Shown here: positions 56,701 to 64,000 of the stretch, one piece after another
Layout of the letters: each line of letters begins with the position of its first letter
Position numbering within the stretch: the stretch's first letter is position 1
Source: Albugo candida
Taxonomy: Eukaryota > Oomycota > Peronosporomycetes > Albuginales
DNA: 64,000 bases
Assembly: GCA_040437565.1 (NCBI GenBank)
Contig: JBDOQK010000029.1
Location: 326,158 to 390,157, forward strand
Direction of reading: 5' to 3'
Position numbers and translations under genes: made by a program
Notes under the pieces: model-generated
The model's input: only the letters and a program-made list of their open reading frames with translations
What the model was told of the DNA's origin: nothing
The model's database searches: none

Positions 56701-59700
56701 AATACGTCTGTATCATCACTCCGCTTCTGATGGAGATGATGGATTACATTTGCATAAACTATTCGATGGAAAGTAAAGTCTCCCAACAAGTTAAAAAATT
56801 GGAAGCACCAGCTACAGACCCTCAGGACATTCCAGATTACCAGGATTCTGTCATGGCGATAATGGATGAAGTGCTACTTGTCATTTGCTACCATTCATCT
56901 TGCCAGCATTCGGTTTTGGAACTTGGACCACACGTCTCGACAAAGGAAGAATCACATACGACCATGAAGAAGGAGATACATGTTGTATCGTTGGTTATGA
57001 TGGACTTTGTGGTGAACGCCGCTATCGAACGATGTGTGTTGAAACTCTCCTCTCAGATGCTCGAGGACGCATTCTCCTTATGCACATCCGGAAAGAATAA
57101 AGCGATAATGTCACTCGCCCGGGAAGAAATGGACGATATAGTACCAGAACAAAGTGACAGTATCAAAGAGCTGATGGATGATTTGGTATCACGAACTATT
57201 GATACTTTAGAGACACAGCCACTTCAACGAGGGAGCGAAGAATTCGTCGCGAATGGAAGCTCAATTGTGTATTCAACAGCGAAGGAAAGTTTTCAAATGG
57301 AAAACGTCACTATGGCTATCGTGTGGAATGAATTATTTAATGAAATTGTGATACATATTCGAAGGAGAGACATCACAAGCATTTTGATGGAGAAAATGAT
57401 CGAAACAATCAGCACAAATGCAAGCATTTCTCAGCCACCATTTTCATGTGACCCAAAAAAAGTGTGTGTGATCGAGCGTGTCAATAGAGAAGTAGCATCA
57501 GATACTTCAATTCAGCCAAAATGCGTACGCAATAGAATCGATGGGATGGACCTCGACACTTTGCTGATGTCCTGTGGGGTGAGACGAAATCACACGCTTA
57601 TCGATGAAATCTGCAGGAAGATGCTCGACCAAACAATAGATAGCGTTTGTTTGACGGCAGAATCTATTTCTATTGATGTGCCAGCTATTGAATTCTATCC
57701 ATTCCGCTCGTTGGACGCATGCAATGACGATACTGATGTAACAACTGGAGAAGTGGAGACACAAATCGTTATGGAAATGCTGGAAGCGGTGCGTCAAGAG
57801 AATATAGGAGATAGATTTGTGGCAGATGAGGGGAATCTGATGGAAGTTTTTACGGAAAGAGCTTCTTTAATGACCTACGGAACGCTCAAACAGGACTCGA
57901 TCGTACCTGAAGCATCTCAACTTCTCTCTCATCTCTTGGAGCTGATATGTGATCCTCTTCCGTCGATATCAGTCTCAAAAATACTTGACGATATGATGGT
58001 CTCTCTCTGCAATTCAGAAGGAAATAAATGTGATCTTATGGAGATTTTTCTTTATCAGTTGTCACCATTTCGAAGCGCGACACGAGAACAACATCTGGAT
58101 ACGTCGATCATGAGACCATTCTACCCATCTGAACCGCAGGCCGGAGAAAACCTACATCCCGGGAAATGTAAGATAGGTATTACGCAATTCGATTGTGCTC
58201 CGGTAGCGGTCAATGATATGCCACCAGATGCGTCACGCAATCACCGCAAATGTGAGCTTCCAGAGGATGAGAATGATACATCGGACATGTTGCTAGACTC
58301 AAGCATCCTTACTGTGATGCAGGAAATGGTGTCGAGACTCATCATGTCTTTGACTGTATCTGAGGTTCTCGACAGCTTCCTGGATGTTTTGTGGATGAGA
58401 GATGGAACGGTATGCGATAAGTCAAAATGTATCAAGAAGATACCCATTGACACAACACTGCAACATCAACGTTTGGTTTATAACAAATCCATCGTACAGC
58501 TGATGGATGACATTCTCAAGCAAGTGGGGAAAGTCGTTTTGATGTCAGGATATTCGAACATTACACCTTCCAAAACTGAGAATTTGAAGCTGGAGTGCGA
58601 TGTGACCATAAACTATGAGATGGAGTCCGACACTTTGTTTCTTAGGCAACAGAAAACCGAACAGGAGAACCATCAATCGCCAGACTCTTTTCTATCACTT
58701 ACTGAAGCATTAGACACTAGTGTATACGAACAAGTCAGCAGAAGTCTCAACGACTTGGTGAATAAAGTAGTTGAAGGATGTCGACAATTGCCAGAAATCC
58801 TTGCAGCGTTTGAACCCGAACTTTTTCTATTGAGAAATCTAGTCGATAATGAAATGGCACGGACGGCGCCAGGCTCTAGCAGTGTTTGTTCTAATGAAGT
58901 CTTCATGCTCGAGTATGTGAATGACAATGAGATTATATCAAGAGATCCGTGGAGAGATGACTCTGTGTCATCCTGCAAAGACGCTTTGGAGGTCGATTGG
59001 GTTCATAAACAAGTCACTGAAGTTGTATTCCATCTTTTAGACACAGTATGTTCACAACATCCTGTTGTATATGCATCCGGCGCAAATGAATCGTCATCCT
59101 CTTCTGAAGATTCGTCGTCCTATGATGCGATTAGCACGAATGTACTTCATGACGTTATGGAGGACTTGACACAAAGCCTGATCTTCAAAGCGAATGAAGA
59201 GCAANNNNNNNNNNNNNNNNNNNNNNNNNNNNNNNNNNNNNNNNNNNNNNNNNNNNNNNNNNNNNNNNNNNNNNNNNNNNNNNNNNNNNNNNNNNNNNNN
59301 NNNNCTGTTGTATATGCATCCGGCGCAAATGAATCGTCATCCTCTTCTGAAGATTCGTCGTCCTATGATGCGATTAGCACGAATGTACTTCATGACGTTA
59401 TGGAGGACTTGACACAAAGCCTGATCTTCAAAGCGAATGAAGAGCAAATATCGCATGAGCGTGAGGAGGAAAATGTAATAGAGAATACAGCCAACACCCG
59501 CTATGGTGGTAATCTACAAGAGGCTCCATTTGTAGTTCCGTTTCTAAACTACGGAACTCGTTCAGACGTAGAGAAAACTATCGTGGAAGTGATCCTGGAG
59601 TTGCTGTCGCAAATTGAGAAAGCATTTCGAGGAAGCAAGATGACTCACCAGGTTGCGGGTATGACCAAGTCTACGTCTCCTCGAGATCTCTGCATCCTCG

Positions 59701-62700
59701 CGGCCTCTGCATGGTCTGTAATAGCTCTAATCACTCAGAACGTACAAGTTGATCAGAATCAGACACCTTATGTCACGGAAGATATTCCGAGCACAATTTC
59801 GTTTGGCACATGGGGCGAGTTCGAATTGTTTTCATTGAAGAGAGAGAACTCTTGGAATACGATAACGAAAAGGACACGTTTATACACTGCTGAAGTTGCT
59901 TTGCTACTATCCAAAATAGTTGATGCTGTGGAGTTCCAATATGTCGATTATGATCTGACACATGGAATAGAGAGGATTTGCTATGATCAGGTACCGATTG
60001 TGGATGCAACGAATAAGACCAACAGCGTAGAGAATAGAAACGAGACACATGATATTAATCAATATTCGATGAGCATTGAAGCATGTGGATTTGTACGACA
60101 TCTCGGGAATCAGAGGTTTGACGCTCTCGTCCTCACTTCTGTTGCCACAATCATCCAAGAAATGGTGAGTCTTGTAACCTGCAACGACAACTGGAAAGCG
60201 GGCAACGATGCTTGTGTGTGGATTGAGACTTGTATACCTTTAGTCTCTACCAACTCCATATCGAACACTCAGCTCAAGGAAGAAGTAAAAGAGGACCGTC
60301 CTAACACTTTAGCGCATCCGGCGATTGCATTTCTTATTACGGAAATTTTGAAAAACGTGGATATTTATTGGCAAGTCACAAAAATTCTCGCTGAGACTCT
60401 GGATGAAGCAGAATCACAACATCTACCTCTTACAACTGCAGCGAAGCACAATCAGTTGGGAAGTCAAGGAGATTTTCCAATCGAAAATTGTCACGCGTCC
60501 AATGATCGTATCGTTCTCCAAGCAGAGTGCATTATGTCGTTGATGGAAAAGATTTTGGACGATGTGGTGCGTGATACTACTAATGCAGAACGAGAATGGC
60601 TGTTGAAGGTAGATCCAAATTACTCAATTAGACAATTCATCATGGAAGTCGCTGGTGATTCGAGCACCGCCAAAAATTGCTTCTCAAATGAGTCAGATGA
60701 TGAGACGGAAGCGCTTTTCACTGTACAATCGACAGTAAAGGACTTATGCACCAGCGTGCATTTCTACCTGACAGAAGATAGAAATGCAAGTAACGATAAA
60801 CAAATGGACACCTGCGCGTCAGTCTTGCTCGAGATAGTAATTGCGTGCGATTTAGGCCTGGTCAACACGCGGGGGATTTCAGTCGAAGCAGCGCTGACAT
60901 CTGGAAATTCAGATACGCAAAGTAGTGCCGCGACGGCTTTGTTGTTGAGCGCTATCCAGCATGAATTAATAAAGTACGATGACTCAAGAAATGTCAGGAC
61001 TAACTCGATCGAGAAATGTAGGGTCGAAAGGACGAATTCATCGATACAGTCGGCAACATGGACTGAAGAGGCTCAAATGCAGGATGTAACGAATGTGATG
61101 ATGAATCTGCTGGAAGCTGTCAGCGTATTTGAACAAAGCGAAATTGCACCGCTTCTACTACAGTCAAAGAGTACTGATTTTGAGACAAGCAAGCTGTATA
61201 AATCGTATCCGGGATATCCGCTTGAATCTTTACAAGAGCCTCCCTGCGTTGATCCGGAAGTTGATGTGCTGGTGCTTGAAGCGACGAGGAATGAAGCTGT
61301 TCGTTTATATGTTGACGAGCTAATTTCAGGCTTGTTGAATGAAAGTGTATCAACTCGTCAAAGCTGGACGATCAAAGCTTCCATCAGGACCCATAAGAAT
61401 AACAAAATCGAGGAAATACGTCAAGCAGACGGGTTCTCGTCTGTGAACATGAAGTCTATGATCACTTCTATCCACATGCAATCCAATAAAAACACGTCCA
61501 AGAGAAAAGAGAAAGCCATGACGACGACACTTGAAAACGAGGTTTGCACGGAGGGAGAAATAAATCCCCAGACTTTTAGAGATCTCACAAAATCAGAAGA
61601 TACATCGAGTCGTTTTTGCTCAGGTGACAGATCACGCATCGATGAACCAAAATGCTGGAAATGTATCTCCAGCAACGTCGATCAAAGCTGCATCTTAGTA
61701 CTAGATGAGCTTCTACAAATCACTTTATCCCAAGCATACGCGCCTGATCTTCCCGATGAGCGATTTCACCTCGATGAGGCGATGACTCACATCAAAAGTA
61801 CTATGAACGTGAAATCGCGATGTGTTGACAGTATCCAAAAAGCAGACTCTCCCTGTCTCGAGAATCTGGAAAAGTGTTCTCTATCAAATCAAAGCTCATC
61901 GAAATATACGACAGGAAAACTTGATACGAAATCCGATGTGAAGCTGACTCTTAATAGCGTGCTTGACCAAGTTGTAGATCTAGTATCTCGGAAACAGGGG
62001 AAGATCGACAATGGTGATCCTAACTTAATAAAGGTGCATATTGTCGTGCTACTACACGAGATGTCTGAAATGGTGACCTCCGATGAGCATTTGATGTCGA
62101 CCGACAAAAGAATTCAAGTAAAGGGCAAAAAGCATTCAATGCCAGTGGTTTCTTTACCGAGCGATCACGAGTTTTCTACACCATTGGAAAGCGTTTCAGA
62201 TAGTCTCATCACAGCGGTGAGCATGTTGAAGCCTGAACTCAAGCAGCTGGATCATCCGAGAACATTTCCATTTCCCCACCAGAAGGATGCACAGATGGAG
62301 CAATGCGTCGAAGCCGTTATGGAAAACCTTATAGCCGCCCATATCATCCCAAAAGCTATGATGTATCATCCAAATAAACGGCACAACTCAATAGATCAAA
62401 TACAATCCTCCATTCCAATCGCTTTATTATGCTACCCAGTTGAAGGTGATGGGACCAACGCAAATTTAGAAGAAGCAACATGGGATAGAATATTACATGC
62501 AGAGGAAAATGCGGGGCGTTCTCAATTCGTCAACGCACTTTCGAATACGATCGAATGTACCCCTGCATACTGCAGCATCAATCAACATCCTTTTGTCGGC
62601 ACAAGTGAGATATCTGGTGCAGATGGAAACCTAACGGACATTTCAAAAAATCGAAACAGCGTAGAAGTAGATACTGTTCGCGAAATGCGCAATCAATACC

Positions 62701-63248
62701 GAGAGGATGCCAGCAAATCTCGAGAGACACACTCGTCCGATATTTCTGAACCTACTCAGACGACCCCCATGCGCTATAGGAGCAAGCACCGGAACCGTTC
62801 TTTGATTTATTCCGTCATGGATGACCTTTTAGAACGCACAGTATCACTTTGCAATTTTCGCCATATATCGTCCAGGAAAATTGAGCTTAGAATTTCAGCA
62901 TTGAGATCGAAACATACCGACATTATACAAGAAACGGTTTCGAAGATTGCAGAGGCTCTGCTTGATCGGATAGAGACTACATGCAGCTGCAATGTGACGT
63001 CGATGAATACGAGGGATACTTGCATCGATCCGTCCGAGGATACCAATGCCCAAGCGGGACAACATGGGGGCATTGTGTTCCTCTCCAAGCGACATCGAGT
63101 TTACGGCAACGGAACATTTCGGTATAAAAATCGACTTTTAGAAAATGGTGATAACCATGAGGACTATCTGCAGAAATTTATGAGTACATGCAACGGTAGC
63201 TTGAATGATCTTAAAGATGACGTCGCAGAAGCTTTTGATGCCGTATAG
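53800..63248 (+). CDS. Giant TPR and helical-repeat protein (about 2960 residues)
   Basis: Seven exons proposed: 53800-54002, 54059-54120, 54164-54237, 54297-54422, 54482-54640, 54696-55547, 55602-63248, with every phase consistent. The first four are the least certain. Residues about 120-320 hold TPR-like helix pairs (CRRYTDAVDTLEQASKML, SLCLYSAGKYDASMESSAYL, ANYYKKRSKLQAALQASLKA). A serine-rich linker and an IQ-like helix (VIEMQAFVRRFQSNKNR) follow. The last exon, over 7.5 kb, encodes a long run of amphipathic units of the type VMQEMVSRLIMSL or LMDDLVSRTIDTL, separated by acidic, polar linkers. It contains a false duplication of 243 bases at the gap. I recognise no family beyond TPR. Confidence 0.75.
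59062..59204. repeat. 143-bp gap-flank duplicate, left copy
   Basis: Identical to 59305-59447. Gap plus one copy is 243 bases (81 codons), so the frame hides the error and adds 81 false codons to the giant protein. Confidence 0.93.
59205..59304. other. Assembly gap (100 N) in the giant gene
   Basis: Both flanks carry the same 143 bp, so the contigs overlap and probably nothing is missing. Confidence 0.93.
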
Positions 63249-63439
63249 TTTGCAGCTTTTACAAAAATTTTGCTTTGTTAATGGAGAATCATATGCGTTG
63301 TTTCGATGCTCTGTGAGAGGATATTTTGATGAGCTTAAAATTAAGATGATCCATTTTCAGCGCTTTTATTATTGCTGTCGTGGCTTCTTCCAATCTCAGT
63401 AAAAGTTCGCTTGTGCATTATGATAATTCTGCTCTGGAT
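63249..63439. other. Short intergenic stretch
   Basis: Separates the stop of the giant gene from the retroelement fragment; nothing seen. Confidence 0.4.
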
Positions 63440-63691
63440 TCAGGTCTGCACCACATCACCGTTCTTGGCCGTCACATCGACTTTTTTATTCAAAAAGAGA
63501 TGTCTATTCGTCACAAAGACACAACTTGTATAGCATGTTAAAAGTTTGACGTTACTGAATCGATTTATAATTCTTGGTATCTTGCGACTTGAGCGATCAC
63601 TGTGAGCGGTATCAAATATCCAATTAAATATATCAGGCAATACATTGTATAAGCGCCTAATATCTGCAATACTATTGCATTTTTGATTCAA
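63440..63691 (-). mobile_element. Ty1/Copia-type retroelement fossil, fragment
   Basis: Minus-strand stretch of 83 codons resembling the protease-proximal part of Copia polyproteins (NWIFDTAHS, then VTNRHLF and TAKNGDVVQT). It is a broken fragment; no LTR pair or reverse transcriptase is in view, though more may lie beyond the window. Probably old. Confidence 0.5.
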
Positions 63692-64000
63692 CGGTTCCGA
63701 ATTTGATCGTCATACATCCATTTTTTGACACTTTCATGAATCTTACGAGCCACTGAGGCCGACTTCCCACTTCTCAATTTGCCGGATACTAAGTAACCCG
63801 CTAGTTTAGTAAAAACACCTCGAAAAAACGACTTTTTTCAACTATTTCCTCTCGAAAACAATGGTTCAAGTCGACATATCGACACAAGCCAGGGTGCTAG
63901 CGTCCACTTGTAGTGACGTGGCAACCCTCATGAGTCACCCTGTTTTGGGTGATTGCATGATTGTTGATGAGTCATCACCCCTATGTGATGACGTGGAAAG
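63692..64000. other. Window end, possible LTR-type sequence
   Basis: No gene. The last 110 bases are rich in partly palindromic words around TGACGTGG and GATGAGTCATCACC, which could belong to a terminal repeat of the adjacent Copia-type fossil or to host regulatory DNA. I cannot decide. Confidence 0.3.

Overview
The window looks like nuclear DNA of an oomycete (Stramenopiles), most like a compact-genome white rust such as Albugo; this is inferred from gene content and architecture, not from a database match. Genes are tightly packed (several convergent or divergent neighbours lie 22-103 bp apart), introns are few and about 46-60 bp long with GT..AG ends, and a radial-spoke gene implies flagellated zoospores. 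Most proteins are conserved eukaryotic housekeeping types.

Layout. 1-7.5 kb: a PH-domain protein cut by the window edge, AP-4 mu adaptin, mitochondrial ribosomal protein mS35, a membrane-anchored GH5 glycosidase and a RAP1-type telomere protein (BRCT-Myb-RCT) with two telomere-box motifs just upstream of its start. 7.5-12.4 kb: about 5 kb with no gene I can support. 12.4-21.3 kb: a Dicer-like helicase without RNase III domains, RSPH9, the spliceosomal/ribosomal DEAH helicase Prp43 and a TBC1D23-like protein carrying a WW domain. 21.5-33.8 kb: a rearranged tandem duplication of three neighbours (an unrecognised coiled-coil gene, a cysteine-rich lineage-specific gene and a very-long-chain acyl-CoA dehydrogenase), broken by two assembly gaps. 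One dehydrogenase copy is a pseudogene holding a solo-LTR-like fossil; the other looks intact. 33.8-44.5 kb: a possible tiny gene, a RasGAP-START protein and an intronless 2064-residue protein. 44.5-53.7 kb: a dense block of PIG-Y, MINDY-3 deubiquitinase, a REXO-type exonuclease, LEO1, epsilon-COP, ARPC3 and an LRAT-domain protein. 53.8-63.2 kb: one giant gene (about 2960 residues) with an N-terminal TPR-like part and a very long array of degenerate helical units. The end holds a Ty1/Copia-type fossil fragment on the minus strand.

Four 100-N gaps are present. Two (2513-2612 and 59205-59304) are flanked by exact copies of the same sequence (66 and 143 bp), so they are almost certainly unjoined overlapping contig ends rather than missing DNA. 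The other two lie in the duplication: the contig between them (22963-28995) starts and ends with the same 65 bp, and the next contig starts with 66 bp found inside it. The printed order of this region is therefore doubtful, and a tandem-duplication order explains it better.

Themes: vesicle traffic (AP-4, epsilon-COP, TBC1D23-like), RNA metabolism (Prp43, REXO, Dicer-like helicase), chromatin and transcription (RAP1, LEO1), cytoskeleton and flagellum (ARPC3, RSPH9), and GPI/lipid functions (PIG-Y, LRAT, START, ACADVL). There is no operon logic; neighbours share short bidirectional promoters or converge tail to tail.
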